Shown here: piece by piece, positions 1 through 8,663 of the stretch | How positions within the stretch are numbered: the stretch's first letter is position 1 | Layout: every line of letters begins with the position of its first letter | Assembly: GCA_965228905.1 (NCBI GenBank) | Contig: CBDDII010000003.1 | Span: 62,001 to 126,000, forward strand | Reading direction: 5' to 3' | From: CALKXV01 sp965228905 | GTDB taxonomy: Bacteria > Pseudomonadota > Alphaproteobacteria > Rhodobacterales > Rhodobacteraceae | DNA length: 64,000 nucleotides | Translations under genes and position numbers: made by a program | The notes under the pieces: model-generated | The model's database searches: none | Told to the model about the DNA's origin: nothing | Seen by the model: only the letters and a program-made list of their open reading frames with translations

Positions 1-1
1 C

Positions 2-262
2 CTCTGGACCGAGATCGAAAGCGGGCGACTCGATGCCGAAACCCTCGGGCCGGACACATTGCCCCGGATGCCCAAGACCATCGACCTCACCGTCGATTAC
101 CTGCGCTCGGGCCTGCCCCGCGACGCCTATGCCCGCGCCCGCGTCAACCGCTCCGGCCGCCGCTATGCCAGCGTCCAGGTCGAAGCATGGCAGGACAACC
201 GCGCCCGCCCCTTCGCCCAGGCCACGGGACATTTCCTGATGCCACCCGCGCCGAAGGAATGA
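2..262 (+). CDS. PaaI-family thioesterase, C-terminal part
   Basis: This is the 3' end of a gene that starts before the window; 86 residues are readable in the frame beginning at base 2. The tail has the look of the last strands of a hotdog-fold acyl-CoA thioesterase: the segment LTVDYLR followed by VNRSGRRYASVQVEAWQ and a final ATGHFL strand is typical of PaaI/YdiI-type enzymes, which hydrolyse aryl- or acyl-CoA thioesters. The catalytic region lies outside the window, so substrate cannot be judged. Its TGA stop overlaps the ATG of the MATE gene (ATGA), so the two are probably co-translated. Family call is moderate because only the C-terminal half is seen. Confidence 0.6.
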   Translation, partial: LWTEIESGRLDAETLGPDTLPRMPKTIDLTVDYLRSGLPRDAYARARVNRSGRRYASVQVEAWQDNRARPFAQATGHFLMPPAPKE

Positions 263-1575
263 GCGGCCGACAGCGCCAGATCACGCACACCCGCGTCCTC
301 GGCATTGCCCTTCCCATCGTTCTGGCCAACGCCACCGTGCCGATCCTCGGCCTTGTCGACACGGGCGTCGTCGGGCAATTGGGCGACCCGGTTCCCATTG
401 GCGCCGTCGCCATAGGCGCCACCATCCTGACCGCGATATACTGGCTGTTCGGTTTCCTCAGGATGGGCACCACGGGCATGACCTCCCAGGCCCTCGGGGC
501 CGAGGATCAGGGTGAGGCCGATGCGCTTTTGTCCCGCGCGCTGATCCTGGGGCTGTCCGCCGGGCTGGCCATGATCCTGTTGCAAATCCCCCTGTTCACC
601 CTGGGGTTCATGGTCTCACCGGCCTCGGCCGAGGTCGAAACCGGCGCGCGCGCCTACATGGCCATCCGGGTCTGGTCCGCCCCTGCCGCCATCGCGCTGT
701 TCGGCATCACCGGCTGGTTGATCGCCGCCGAACGCACACGCTCGGTCCTGATCCTGCAAGTCTGGATGAACGGGCTGAACATCCTCCTCGACCTTCTCTT
801 CGTCCTCGAACTCGGATGGGGCGTCACCGGCGTCGCCACCGCCACCTTCCTGGCCGAATGGAGCGGCCTTGCCCTGGGTCTCTGGTTCTGTCGCGACGTG
901 TTCTTGCGCCCCTTCTGGAACGCTTGGCCGCGCGTTCTCGACCGCGCCCGTCTCTGGACGATGGCAGCGGTCAACCGCGACATCCTCCTGCGTTCTCTCT
1001 TCCTGGAAGCGACGTTCATTTCCTTCCTCTTCTTCGGCGCCGCCTTCGGAGACGTCCCGCTCGCCGCCAACCAGATCCTCCTCCAGTTCCTCCATGTCAC
1101 CGCCTATGCCCTCGACGGTTTCGCCTTTTCCGCCGAAACCCTCGTCGGCAACGCCTTCGGGGCAAGGAACCCCGCCCGCCTGCGCCGTGCCGCGATCCTG
1201 ACCAGCGCCTGGGGCCTTGGCGTCGTGGCACTCTTTTCGCTTTGTGTCTGGCTGTTCGGCCCCGCGGTGATCGACCTCATGACCACCTCGGAACCCGTCC
1301 GCGCCGCCGCGCGCGCCCTTCTGCCGTGGATGGTGGCAGCGCCCCTTCTGGGCTTTGGCGCATGGATGCTCGACGGTATCTTCATCGGCGCGACCCGCAC
1401 CGCAGACATGCGCAACATGGCCTTCGTGTCGATGGTGATCTACTTCACCGCCGTCCTCTTGTTCCAAAGGTTCGGCAACGACGGCCTCTGGATGGCGCTT
1501 CTGGTCTCGCTCGCCGCGCGCGGGATAACCCTTGGTTTCCGCTACCCCGCACTGGAACGCGCCGCGCATCCCTGA
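259..1575 (+). CDS. MATE-family multidrug/toxin efflux transporter (DinF-like)
   Basis: A 438-residue protein with about twelve hydrophobic segments and two similar halves, the normal size and layout of MATE exporters, which expel cationic drugs or other small molecules in exchange for Na+ or H+. Near the N-terminus the stretch IALPIVLANATVPILGLVDT is the conserved MATE entry helix (residues about 14-33). I chose the ATG at 259 because it overlaps the stop of the thioesterase gene as ATGA; an upstream GTG-type extension to 187 would only read through the previous gene. The DinF-like subgroup is inferred from overall similarity. Substrate is unknown. Confidence 0.88.
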   Translation: MSGRQRQITHTRVLGIALPIVLANATVPILGLVDTGVVGQLGDPVPIGAVAIGATILTAIYWLFGFLRMGTTGMTSQALGAEDQGEADALLSRALILGLSAGLAMILLQIPLFTLGFMVSPASAEVETGARAYMAIRVWSAPAAIALFGITGWLIAAERTRSVLILQVWMNGLNILLDLLFVLELGWGVTGVATATFLAEWSGLALGLWFCRDVFLRPFWNAWPRVLDRARLWTMAAVNRDILLRSLFLEATFISFLFFGAAFGDVPLAANQILLQFLHVTAYALDGFAFSAETLVGNAFGARNPARLRRAAILTSAWGLGVVALFSLCVWLFGPAVIDLMTTSEPVRAAARALLPWMVAAPLLGFGAWMLDGIFIGATRTADMRNMAFVSMVIYFTAVLLFQRFGNDGLWMALLVSLAARGITLGFRYPALERAAHP

Positions 1576-1593
1576 CGAACGGGTCGACATGTC

Positions 1594-1944
1594 CTAAAGA
1601 ATGTCCAGCACCGCTTCCGGAGGCCGCCCAATCGCCGCCTTGCCATTGGCAAAGACAATCGGACGCTCAATCAACTTCGGCACCCGCAGCATGGCGGCGA
1701 GAATCTCCTCGTCACTCGACGCCTTCGAAAGCCCCTCTTCCCTGAAAGCCGCCTCGCCCCGGCGCACCAGATCGCCGGCCCCGATCCCAAGAAGTGACAG
1801 CGCCTCTCGCAACTCGGCCTCCGACGGCGCATCCTCAAGGTAAAACCGCACCTCGGGCGCAATCCCTTGGGCCTCCAACAACTTCATCGTCTCACGCGAT
1901 TTCGAACACCTCGGATTGTGCCAGATGACAACTTTCACAGCCAT
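1594..1944 (-). CDS. arsC: Arsenate reductase, glutaredoxin-dependent (ArsC family)
   Basis: A 116-residue cytoplasmic enzyme of the ArsC/Spx thioredoxin-fold family, reducing arsenate to arsenite with glutathione and glutaredoxin. The catalytic Cys13 sits in the motif NPRCSKSR, and the C-terminal LIERPIV segment provides the conserved arginine that binds the oxyanion. Length matches the family (about 115). There is no arsR, arsB or acr3 nearby, so this may be a housekeeping copy rather than part of an ars operon. Its start overlaps the end of pyrD by 10 bases, indicating translational coupling in a pyrD-arsC pair. An Spx-like or YffB role is possible but the intact catalytic loop favours reductase. 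Confidence 0.85.
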   Translation of the reverse strand: MAVKVVIWHNPRCSKSRETMKLLEAQGIAPEVRFYLEDAPSEAELREALSLLGIGAGDLVRRGEAAFREEGLSKASSDEEILAAMLRVPKLIERPIVFANGKAAIGRPPEAVLDIL

Positions 1945-2975
1945 TTCTGCACCTCTGTGCCACGTGCCTCTTTAACCGAATTATAGCCGTCATGGGCCAG
2001 CATCTCGTCCAGCCCGCGCGCGATCCGATGCGCCAGCGACAGCCCGCGATAAACCATCGCCGTATAAAGCTGCACGGCCGTCGCCCCCGCCTTGATCTTG
2101 GCATAGGCCTGCGCCGCCGAGCCGACACCCCCGACACCGATCAACGGCATTTCGTCACCCAATTCGGCGTGAAGCCGCGCCAGAACCCGCGTCGACCGCG
2201 TGAAAAGCGGCCTGCCGGACAGACCGCCCGCCTCGCCCTTCTGACGGTCCGTCAGCCCCTCGCGCGACAGGGTGGTGTTCGTCGCGATCATCGCCGCAAC
2301 GCCTGTGTCTTTCGCGACAAAGGCGATCCCGGCAATCTCTTCGTCGTCCAGATCGGGCGCGATCTTCAGGAATACCGGCACTGACCCGCGCTCGGCCATG
2401 ACACCCTCCAGCAAGGCGCGCAGCGCCTCCACCCCCTGTAAATCCCGAAGTTTCTCGGTATTCGGCGACGACACATTGACCGTCGCGAAATCCACCAGCG
2501 TCCGCGTCACGCGCATGACTTCGGCAAAATCCGCCGCACGATCCGAACTGTCCTTGTTCGCCCCGATGTTCAGCCCCACCGGTATCCCCTCGGGACGCTC
2601 GGCCAGACGTTCGGCAATCGCCTCGACACCATCATTATTGAACCCGAACCGGTTGATGGCGGCCTTGTCCGCTGTCAGTCTGAACAACCTCGGACGGGGA
2701 TTGCCGCCCTGCGGCCGCGGCGTCGCGGCGCCCACTTCGACAAACCCGAACCCCGCCCGCATCAGGGGCGCAACCGCCGTTGCGTTCTTGTCGAACCCGG
2801 CAGCAAGACCGATCGGGTTTGGCAAAGTCAGCCCGGCCAGGGAAACCTGCAACCGGGGAGAGGCAACCGGCCCCGGCAAGGGTGCAAAAGGCGAGTTGAG
2901 TCCCCGGAGGGCCAACCCATGGGCGCGCTCGGGATCCAGACGGTGCAGAACCGCAAGCGCCGCCCGTTCGATCAC
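1935..2975 (-). CDS. pyrD: Dihydroorotate dehydrogenase (quinone), class 2
   Basis: A 346-residue FMN enzyme oxidising dihydroorotate to orotate in pyrimidine synthesis and passing electrons to membrane quinone. The N-terminal extension of about 40 residues (LDPERAHGLALRGL) is the membrane-associating helix pair of class 2 enzymes. FMN-binding motifs are visible: AGFDKN (59-64), NVSSPNT with the catalytic serine (about 167-173), and GVGGVGS near the C-terminus. Length matches class 2 (about 340-360). It lies between the DUF952 gene, whose stop overlaps its start (ATGA), and arsC, so all three are likely one transcription unit. Confidence 0.95.
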   Translation of the reverse strand: MIERAALAVLHRLDPERAHGLALRGLNSPFAPLPGPVASPRLQVSLAGLTLPNPIGLAAGFDKNATAVAPLMRAGFGFVEVGAATPRPQGGNPRPRLFRLTADKAAINRFGFNNDGVEAIAERLAERPEGIPVGLNIGANKDSSDRAADFAEVMRVTRTLVDFATVNVSSPNTEKLRDLQGVEALRALLEGVMAERGSVPVFLKIAPDLDDEEIAGIAFVAKDTGVAAMIATNTTLSREGLTDRQKGEAGGLSGRPLFTRSTRVLARLHAELGDEMPLIGVGGVGSAAQAYAKIKAGATAVQLYTAMVYRGLSLAHRIARGLDEMLAHDGYNSVKEARGTEVQKWL

Positions 2976-3313
2976 GCCAAAAGACCCTCGAACTGATGTT
3001 GGCCATCCACGATCAGAAGATCATGAACGAATCGCACGTCACCTTCCGTCAAATCCCGGTAGAGATGCGGAAACAATGCCTCGCCGCGGGAAGCTTCCCA
3101 CTTCAGGTCGTCGCCCAATTCATCGGCATCGACACCGACCAGCCTCAGCGGGCTTTCCCCGGCAAAATGCTTTGCGGCGGTCTCTTCCACCTGATCGGCG
3201 GTGGAAAAATGGATGAACCCATCCGCAACGTCGACGGGCGCACCCCGGGTCTGCCTGTTTTCCAGGAAATCCGCATACTCCTGCAGCCTGAAAATCTTGT
3301 AGATGACGTTCAT
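2972..3313 (-). CDS. DUF952 family protein
   Basis: A 113-residue soluble protein with the DUF952 signature: an N-terminal MNVIYKIF strand, then DGFIHFSTADQVEETA (residues about 30-45) and the C-terminal HLYRDL. The biochemical role of the family is not known; the fold is related to ADP-ribosyltransferase/2'-phosphotransferase-like proteins, but that is no proof of activity here. I chose the ATG at 3313 because a GGGAG Shine-Dalgarno sits seven bases upstream; an in-frame GTG at 3331 would bury it. It heads the DUF952-pyrD-arsC run and its stop overlaps the pyrD start. Confidence 0.8.
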   Translation of the reverse strand: MNVIYKIFRLQEYADFLENRQTRGAPVDVADGFIHFSTADQVEETAAKHFAGESPLRLVGVDADELGDDLKWEASRGEALFPHLYRDLTEGDVRFVHDLLIVDGQHQFEGLLA

Positions 3314-3411
3314 GTCCTTGCTCCCGTTCACATCCTTTTGACACCTTGCCGCGTTAACGGCAATCTCGGGTCAGAAACTCAAAACAGATTCTCAATAGGG
3401 GGAATTCCATA

Positions 3412-4980
3412 ATGATCCGGAAACTCTTGACCGGAGGCGCCGCACTGGCGCTTTCCAGCGGCGCCGCGATGGCTGACTTCAGCCTGACCATCCTGCACAC
3501 CAACGACTTCCACGCACGGTTCGAACCGATCAGCAAATACGACTCGGGTTGCTCGGCGGAAGACAACGACGCCGGCGAATGCTTTGGCGGCTCAGCCCGC
3601 CTGATCACCGGCATTGCCGCTGCGCGCGAACGTGCAGGCAACACGCCCACCCTTCTGGTGGATGGCGGCGACCAGTTCCAGGGCACGCTGTTCTACACCT
3701 ACTACAAGGGCAAACTGGCCGCCGAGATGATGAACGCCATGGGCTATGACGGCATGACCGTCGGCAACCACGAATTCGACGACGGCCCCGAAGTGCTGCG
3801 CGAATTCGTCGGCGCTGTGGATTTCCCCATCCTGATGTCCAACGCCGACGTCTCGGGCGAACCGCTTCTGGCCGACGTGATCCAGAAGTCGACGGTGATC
3901 GAAAAGGGCGGCGAAAAGATCGGCCTGATCGGCCTCACGCCGCAGGACACCGATGAACTGGCCTCGCCCGGCCCGAACGTCATCTTCACCGATCCCGCAG
4001 GCGCCGTTCAGGCCGAGGTCGACAAGCTGACCGCCGAGGGCGTAAACAAGATCGTCGTCCTCAGCCACTCGGGCTACGCGGTCGATCAGCGGGTTGCCGC
4101 CGAAACAACCGGCGTCGACGTGATCGTCGGCGGGCACTCGAACACGCTTCTGTCCAACAGCGTCGACGGCGCCGCCGGACCTTACCCCACAGTCGTCAAT
4201 GGCGTGCAGATCGTGCAGGCCTATGCCTATGGCAAGTTCCTTGGCGAATTGAGCGTCACCTTCGACGATGACGGCAATGTCACCGAGGCAACCGGCGACC
4301 TCACCGTCATGGACGGTGGCGTGACCGAGGACGAAGCCACCAAGACCCGCATCTCCGAGGCCGCCGCCCCGCTTGAGGAAATCCGCAGCAAGGTCGTCGC
4401 CGAAACCGCCGAGGCCATCGTCGGCGAGCGCGACGTCTGCCGCGCCATGGAATGTGCAATGGGCAACCTCATCGCCGACGCCATGCTTGACCGCGTCAAG
4501 GACCAGGGCGTCGAGATCGCCATCCAGAACGGCGGTGGCATCCGCGCCTCCATCGACGCGGGCGAAGTCACCATGGGCGAGGTTCTGACGGTCCTGCCGT
4601 TCCAGAACACGCTATCCACCTTCCAGGTCACCGGCGCCACCTTCGTCGAGGCGCTGGAAAACGGCGCAAGCCAGATGGAAGAAGGCGCAGGCCGCTTCCC
4701 GCAGGTCGCCGGCGTCAGCTTCACTGTCGATCCCACAGCCGAACCCGGCAGCCGCATTTCCGAAGTGATGGTCGGCGGCGCACCGATCGAAGCCGACAAG
4801 CTTTATGGCGTGGTCTCCAACAATTACGTCCGCAACGGCGGCGACGGCTACAAGATGTTCGTCGATGCGGAAAACGCCTATGACTTCGGTCCTGACCTTG
4901 CCGATGTCACGGCAGAGTACCTTGCCGCCCAGGGGCCCTTCACCCCCTACACGGACGGCCGGATCACCGTGAAAGAATAA
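3412..4980 (+). CDS. Exported bifunctional metallophosphatase/5'-nucleotidase (UshA-like)
   Basis: A 522-residue periplasmic enzyme that dephosphorylates external nucleotides. Residues 1-21 form a Sec signal peptide ending AMA-D. The metallophosphatase domain follows: HTNDFHARFEP (29-39) with metal ligands Asp32 and His34, DGGDQFQG (84-91), GNHEFD (118-123), SHSG and GGHSNT. The C-terminal 5'-nucleotidase domain has QNGGGIRASI and the substrate-binding NNYVRNGGDGY. Length and order match UshA-type enzymes. It stands alone with its own strong terminator at 5021, diverging from the pyrD group, so it is probably monocistronic. Confidence 0.93.
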   Translation: MIRKLLTGGAALALSSGAAMADFSLTILHTNDFHARFEPISKYDSGCSAEDNDAGECFGGSARLITGIAAARERAGNTPTLLVDGGDQFQGTLFYTYYKGKLAAEMMNAMGYDGMTVGNHEFDDGPEVLREFVGAVDFPILMSNADVSGEPLLADVIQKSTVIEKGGEKIGLIGLTPQDTDELASPGPNVIFTDPAGAVQAEVDKLTAEGVNKIVVLSHSGYAVDQRVAAETTGVDVIVGGHSNTLLSNSVDGAAGPYPTVVNGVQIVQAYAYGKFLGELSVTFDDDGNVTEATGDLTVMDGGVTEDEATKTRISEAAAPLEEIRSKVVAETAEAIVGERDVCRAMECAMGNLIADAMLDRVKDQGVEIAIQNGGGIRASIDAGEVTMGEVLTVLPFQNTLSTFQVTGATFVEALENGASQMEEGAGRFPQVAGVSFTVDPTAEPGSRISEVMVGGAPIEADKLYGVVSNNYVRNGGDGYKMFVDAENAYDFGPDLADVTAEYLAAQGPFTPYTDGRITVKE

Positions 4981-5020
4981 TCTTTCGATGATATTGCGCC
5001 GACTTCGTCGTCGCCGGGGG

Positions 5021-5050
5021 GGGGCCGCTGCTGACGCAGCGGCCCCTTTT
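5021..5050 (+). terminator. Intrinsic terminator of the 5'-nucleotidase gene
   Basis: A perfect 11-bp stem, GGGGCCGCTGC with GCAGCGGCCCC around a TGAC loop, is followed directly by TTTT. It starts 40 bases after the nucleotidase stop. It is followed by one copy of the recurring 22-nt 3' tail described at 5051. Confidence 0.9.
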
Positions 5051-5072
5051 GCGTATTTGTAAAGCGATGAAG
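5051..5072 (+). repeat. 3'-end tail element, copy A
   Basis: A 22-nt sequence, GCGTATTT, two variable bases, then RAAGCGRTGAAG, lies directly behind the nucleotidase terminator hairpin. Further copies occur at 5166-5187, 12835-12856 and 20291-20312, each on the strand of, and just downstream of, a gene that ends there. Copies A and B face each other across about 93 bases because the two genes converge. Confidence 0.7.
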
Positions 5073-5165
5073 CCCAGAAAGGCAGGAGATCTGACACAGG
5101 CCTTTGCCGTTGTCCGCTCGACATCCACTGTTCGTGGCACATGATGTCCCGTGATCAGCGGGTCT

Positions 5166-5187
5166 CTTCATCGCTTTTCAAATACGC
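5166..5187 (-). repeat. 3'-end tail element, copy B
   Basis: Read on the minus strand this matches copy A at 20 of 22 positions or better and follows the hairpin 5196-5216 at the end of the membrane-protein gene that stops at 5254. The 93 bases between copies A and B hold no ORF or motif that I recognise. Confidence 0.7.
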
Positions 5188-5195
5188 CGGGGAGC

Positions 5196-5216
5196 GCGAG
5201 GGGTGGAACCCCTCGC
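5196..5216 (-). terminator. Hairpin downstream of the 5254-6240 gene
   Basis: A perfect 9-bp inverted repeat (GCGAGGGGT with ACCCCTCGC, three-base loop) lies 38 bases after the stop of the minus-strand membrane-protein gene. There is no U-tract directly after it, but tail element B follows nine bases later. It is probably the transcription end of the two-gene operon. Confidence 0.65.
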
Positions 5217-5253
5217 CCGTGGCGACGACGATGTCGGCGCAAAACCCCGGCAC

Positions 5254-6240
5254 TCACCCCGCCCAGGGCAGGAAGATCAGCGGATGGGTCAGCCAGAGGT
5301 GCCAATCATGATTGAGGAACTGCGCCACGAAGATCTGAGCCGCCAGCCCGAACCAGATGATTGCAAGCAGGGCGATCCGCATCCAATGGGTCACCCGCCA
5401 CGCCCTGCCTTTCCCGGCTTTGCCAGTCGCAATCGGTGAACCCTGCCAAAGCGCCGCTTCCGGCCCCGTCAATGCGCGCGCCACGGCATTCGCGTAAGCC
5501 CGCGCCGCCCAGCCACGCAGGAGGACAAGTGCAAGGAAGGCATATGCGGCCAGCGCCAGCGCTCTTCCGTCGGCAAGCATCGCGATCTGCTCCGCGCTCA
5601 TCTCGTCAAACCCCGGCACGATGTTGCTCGCAAAGACAACCAGCCCCCGGCCCGCGAACAGCGGCAGCCCCGCGACCACCGTGGCCAGCGCCAGGAACAG
5701 ATAGCCCCAGCCGGAATGGCGCACTGCGCTTCGCACCGCACGAAACTCGAAGAGGGCAAAGGCGCGGTTGGCGACCGCCTGATGGGCCAGGGCCATGGGC
5801 AGCCAGACCATCGCGATTGAGAAGACCGAGACGCCGAACAGCCCAAGCGTGGGGCCGACAAAGGCCTGTTCATAACCTTTCGAGAAACTGTTCTCCCACC
5901 CTGCCCACCAGGACAAAAGCCAGATCACCGAGAACGGTGCGGTCGCAAGGGCCAGCGCAACGGCGGCCATCACACCCTCGCGGATATTTGCCGCAAGGCC
6001 ACCAAGAACGCGACCCAAACCGCTGGCTTCCGGCCCGCCCAGGATCCACCCCGGACGCACACCCGCCATCCCGGCCCGCCGCAGCGCAACCATGCGCATC
6101 CGCCGCATCAGCCAGCCCAGGACGACAAGCGAGGTTACCGGCGTCAGGCACAGGGCGGTTCCCACCAGGAACGTAAAGACCGCACGCAGAAACCGCCCGA
6201 TCAACCCGCCCTCACGCGGCATATCCGCCACTGCACTCAC
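5254..6240 (-). CDS. Polytopic membrane protein of unknown function
   Basis: A 328-residue protein I cannot assign to a named family. It starts with a short cytoplasmic segment and then shows about six hydrophobic stretches (roughly residues 18-45, 90-115, 130-155, 175-200, 225-245 and 288-312). An arginine-rich loop (LMRRMRMVALRRAG, about 44-57) follows the first segment. Its start overlaps the stop of the upstream Tat-exported phosphatase-like gene by four bases (ATGA), so the two are co-translated and probably act together at the membrane. A transporter, anchor or assembly role are all possible; the sequence does not choose between them. Confidence 0.8.
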   Translation of the reverse strand: MSAVADMPREGGLIGRFLRAVFTFLVGTALCLTPVTSLVVLGWLMRRMRMVALRRAGMAGVRPGWILGGPEASGLGRVLGGLAANIREGVMAAVALALATAPFSVIWLLSWWAGWENSFSKGYEQAFVGPTLGLFGVSVFSIAMVWLPMALAHQAVANRAFALFEFRAVRSAVRHSGWGYLFLALATVVAGLPLFAGRGLVVFASNIVPGFDEMSAEQIAMLADGRALALAAYAFLALVLLRGWAARAYANAVARALTGPEAALWQGSPIATGKAGKGRAWRVTHWMRIALLAIIWFGLAAQIFVAQFLNHDWHLWLTHPLIFLPWAG

Positions 6241-7388
6241 GCAAACAGCCCCGACAGCACATCACCCTCGGCTCGTTCGGCGCGCACCCCCATCACCTCG
6301 GCCAGGGTCGCGGCAATTGCGGTCTGATCAACGGCGCGATCATAGATCCGGCCCCTTGTCACCCCGGCCCCCAGCACCAGCGCCCAGACATCATGCGCCT
6401 CGCCCGAGTTGAAGTGATGCTGGAACGGCACCGACATCAACGGATTGGCGTCTCGCCCGCAATCGGGCGTGATGACGATGACCGTGTTGTTCCGGTAATG
6501 ATCGTCACGATCCAGCGCCTCGACCACCTGCCGGATACCATCGTCGATCACCGCAATCGCGCGGGTGTAATGGCTGGCGTTGCCCCAATGCACGTAATCC
6601 GGATCCTGGTAATTGATCATCATCAGGCGCGGCTTCAGATCGCGGATCGCCCAAAGTGCCAGTTCGGTCAGCAATCGGTCGCCGCGCGGATTGCGAAACC
6701 CGTCATCGCCATAATGCGCCCGCCAGTCGGCCCAGAATTTCCGGATCGGCGCCGATTGCTCGGGCACGAAAGACCGCTCGTCCGCCGCCTGCAAGTCGGC
6801 CAGCGACTTTTCCGCCGCCAGACGCTCATTCTCGGCCAGGCCGCCTTCTTCGAGGATGCGGGCGAACTTATAAAGCTTGAAGCGATGCAGCGAGAGCATC
6901 TCGGAGCGAAAGTCGATCCCGTAATGCCCGTGGATGCCGTAGGTAAAGAACTCTTCCTGCGGGCGATCCTCGCCATTTATCAACAGTGCTTCATGGCTCG
7001 GAACGTCATAGGCGCGGCGCAGATATTCGAAAAGCGTCGGCTCGGTCGGCTCCAACCGGTCCTGCAAAAACTTCGATCCCGCATCGCGATAGGCCCGGTA
7101 GCGCCCGGTCAGCAGGTTCAGCGTGCCTTCCGCGTGCGAGGTATTGCCGCCCTCCAGCCGGTCGATCCGCATATCGGGGATCAGGACACCACGTTTCGCC
7201 AGAACCTTACGGGTATAAGGCGCATAAGTCCCCGTCTCGTCGATGGTCTCGTACCGGCGCACACCGCCGCCGAACCGGATCAGAACGACATTCGGCCCGC
7301 GATAGCTTTGCGCCATGGCAGGACCAGGCAAGGCGGATGCGGCCAGCCCGGCCCCAAGCCCGGCATTGAAAGCGCGACGTGTGACCAT
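6237..7388 (-). CDS. Tat-exported alkaline phosphatase/sulfatase-superfamily protein
   Basis: A 383-residue exported protein. The twin-arginine leader MVTRRAFNAGLGAGL, followed by a hydrophobic run and an AMA cleavage site, implies export as a folded metalloprotein. Mature sequence begins with PNVVLIRFGGGVRR, like the first metal-binding strand of sulfatase/phosphatase-superfamily enzymes. Later motifs include EGGNTSHAEGTLNLLTG (a region where the nucleophile usually lies), DPDYVHWGNASHYTRAI and VIVITPDCGRD, the typical second metal site. Start at 7388 is set by an AAGGAG six bases upstream. The usual sulfatase C-x-P-S-R motif is absent, so a phosphatase or phosphodiesterase is more likely than a sulfatase. 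Coupled to the membrane protein at 5254. Confidence 0.78.
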   Translation of the reverse strand: MVTRRAFNAGLGAGLAASALPGPAMAQSYRGPNVVLIRFGGGVRRYETIDETGTYAPYTRKVLAKRGVLIPDMRIDRLEGGNTSHAEGTLNLLTGRYRAYRDAGSKFLQDRLEPTEPTLFEYLRRAYDVPSHEALLINGEDRPQEEFFTYGIHGHYGIDFRSEMLSLHRFKLYKFARILEEGGLAENERLAAEKSLADLQAADERSFVPEQSAPIRKFWADWRAHYGDDGFRNPRGDRLLTELALWAIRDLKPRLMMINYQDPDYVHWGNASHYTRAIAVIDDGIRQVVEALDRDDHYRNNTVIVITPDCGRDANPLMSVPFQHHFNSGEAHDVWALVLGAGVTRGRIYDRAVDQTAIAATLAEVMGVRAERAEGDVLSGLFA

Positions 7389-7467
7389 GTTAATCTCCTT
7401 TACATCAATATAGGGCCAAGGCGGCTTCAATTGCAAAAGACAATTTGTTTCCGGGATTGGGGCTAGG

Positions 7468-8124
7468 TCAGAACGGCGTTTTCGCCGTGAAGCTCATGCC
7501 CTTGCCGCCATCGGGATGGCGGAACCGCAGGTTTTCGGAATGCAGCATCAGCCGGGGAAATTCCCGCGCCGCCCCCGTCGCATAGAAAGGATCGCCCAGG
7601 ATCGGATGGCCGATCGCAAGGCAATGCACCCGCAACTGATGCGACCGCCCGGTCTTGGGATACAGCCGCAACCGCGATTCACCCTCGCTGGCCCGCTGCA
7701 CGCGCCAGTCGGTGACGGCCGGCTTGCCATTCTCATGATCCACCATCTGGCGCGGCCGGTTCGGCCAGTCGACAATCAGCGGCAGATCAATCGTTCCGGT
7801 TTTCTCCGCGACCCGCCCCCAGACGCGGGCGACATAGGTCTTTTTCACCTGCCGCTTCTCGAACTGAAGCCCGAGGTGGCGTTGCGCATGGGGCGTCAGC
7901 GCAAAGACCATCACACCCGAGGTGTCGCGATCCAGACGATGCACCAGCAAGGCCTCCGGATAGGCCGCCTTCACCCGCGCCAGCAGACAATCGGCCAGAT
8001 GCGCGCCCTTTCCCGGCACCGACAAAAGGCCGGACGGTTTGACCGCCACCAGCACCTCGTGATCGGCATGAAGGATTTCCAGCGGATCATCGGGCGGACT
8101 GTATGCATCACTCACGCCCGGCAC
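7468..8124 (-). CDS. RluA-family pseudouridine synthase
   Basis: A 218-residue RNA-modifying enzyme that isomerises specific uridines to pseudouridine in rRNA and/or tRNA. The catalytic motif HRLDRDTSG lies at 62-70, with Asp65 as the nucleophile. The C-terminal motif RSHQLRVHCLAIGHPILGD is conserved across the family. The size, without an S4 domain, fits RluA (23S U746 and tRNA U32 type) rather than RluC/D. It overlaps the following free-methionine-sulfoxide reductase gene by 13 bases and is likely its operon partner; no functional link is obvious. Confidence 0.88.
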   Translation of the reverse strand: MPGVSDAYSPPDDPLEILHADHEVLVAVKPSGLLSVPGKGAHLADCLLARVKAAYPEALLVHRLDRDTSGVMVFALTPHAQRHLGLQFEKRQVKKTYVARVWGRVAEKTGTIDLPLIVDWPNRPRQMVDHENGKPAVTDWRVQRASEGESRLRLYPKTGRSHQLRVHCLAIGHPILGDPFYATGAAREFPRLMLHSENLRFRHPDGGKGMSFTAKTPF

Positions 8125-8573
8125 TCGCGGAATACACTGGCAAGGATCGGCACCAACCCGTCAATGTCGGCTGGGCTGAAAGCATCCGGCTGATCGCTGT
8201 CCAGATCGAACACCGCAATCAACGCTCCGTCACCGTTCCACACCGGCAAGACCAACTCGGACCGCGTGGAAGACGCACAGGCGATATGCCCGGGAAAGGC
8301 GTCGACATCGGGAACAAGTTGTGGCTCGCCCGTGCGGGCAGCGGCCCCGCAGACACCACGCGAAAAGGGAATCTCAAGACAGCCATGCCCGCCCTGATAA
8401 GGACCGATCTTCAAAAGCTCGGGTGCGACCACCCGGTAGAACCCCGTCCAGTCAAACCGGTCGTCGGCATGATGCACCTCGCAGGCCACCGTGGCCATCA
8501 GCGCAATCGCATCGGATTCACCGGCGGCAACAGCCTCCAGCCGCCCGGACAATTCGGAATAGTCGACCTGCAT
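8112..8573 (-). CDS. msrC: GAF-domain free methionine-(R)-sulfoxide reductase
   Basis: A 153-residue single GAF domain protein. Three cysteines at 65, 75 and 99 have the same spacing (10 and 24) as the catalytic and resolving cysteines of Escherichia coli fRMsr, in GCLEIPF, RGVCGAA and PGHIACASS. It should reduce free R-methionine sulfoxide in the cytoplasm, an oxidative-damage repair step. The ATG at 8573 has AGGAG six bases upstream; the longer frame to 8867 would run through the divergent STAS gene and is not credible. It is transcribed ahead of the pseudouridine synthase. Confidence 0.88.
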   Translation of the reverse strand: MQVDYSELSGRLEAVAAGESDAIALMATVACEVHHADDRFDWTGFYRVVAPELLKIGPYQGGHGCLEIPFSRGVCGAAARTGEPQLVPDVDAFPGHIACASSTRSELVLPVWNGDGALIAVFDLDSDQPDAFSPADIDGLVPILASVFRECRA

Positions 8574-8663
8574 ATTTGCTCCTGTTTTATCGGCATTGCT
8601 TACTGAATGGTAACGCCTGCCGTCTAGGGTCACCTCGAACGACAGAGGTAAGGACCTTTCCAA

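Noticed and set aside
5051..5187. Inverted copies A and B as a transposon-like element
   Set aside because: The orientation is explained by two convergent gene ends; no target-site duplication or transposase.
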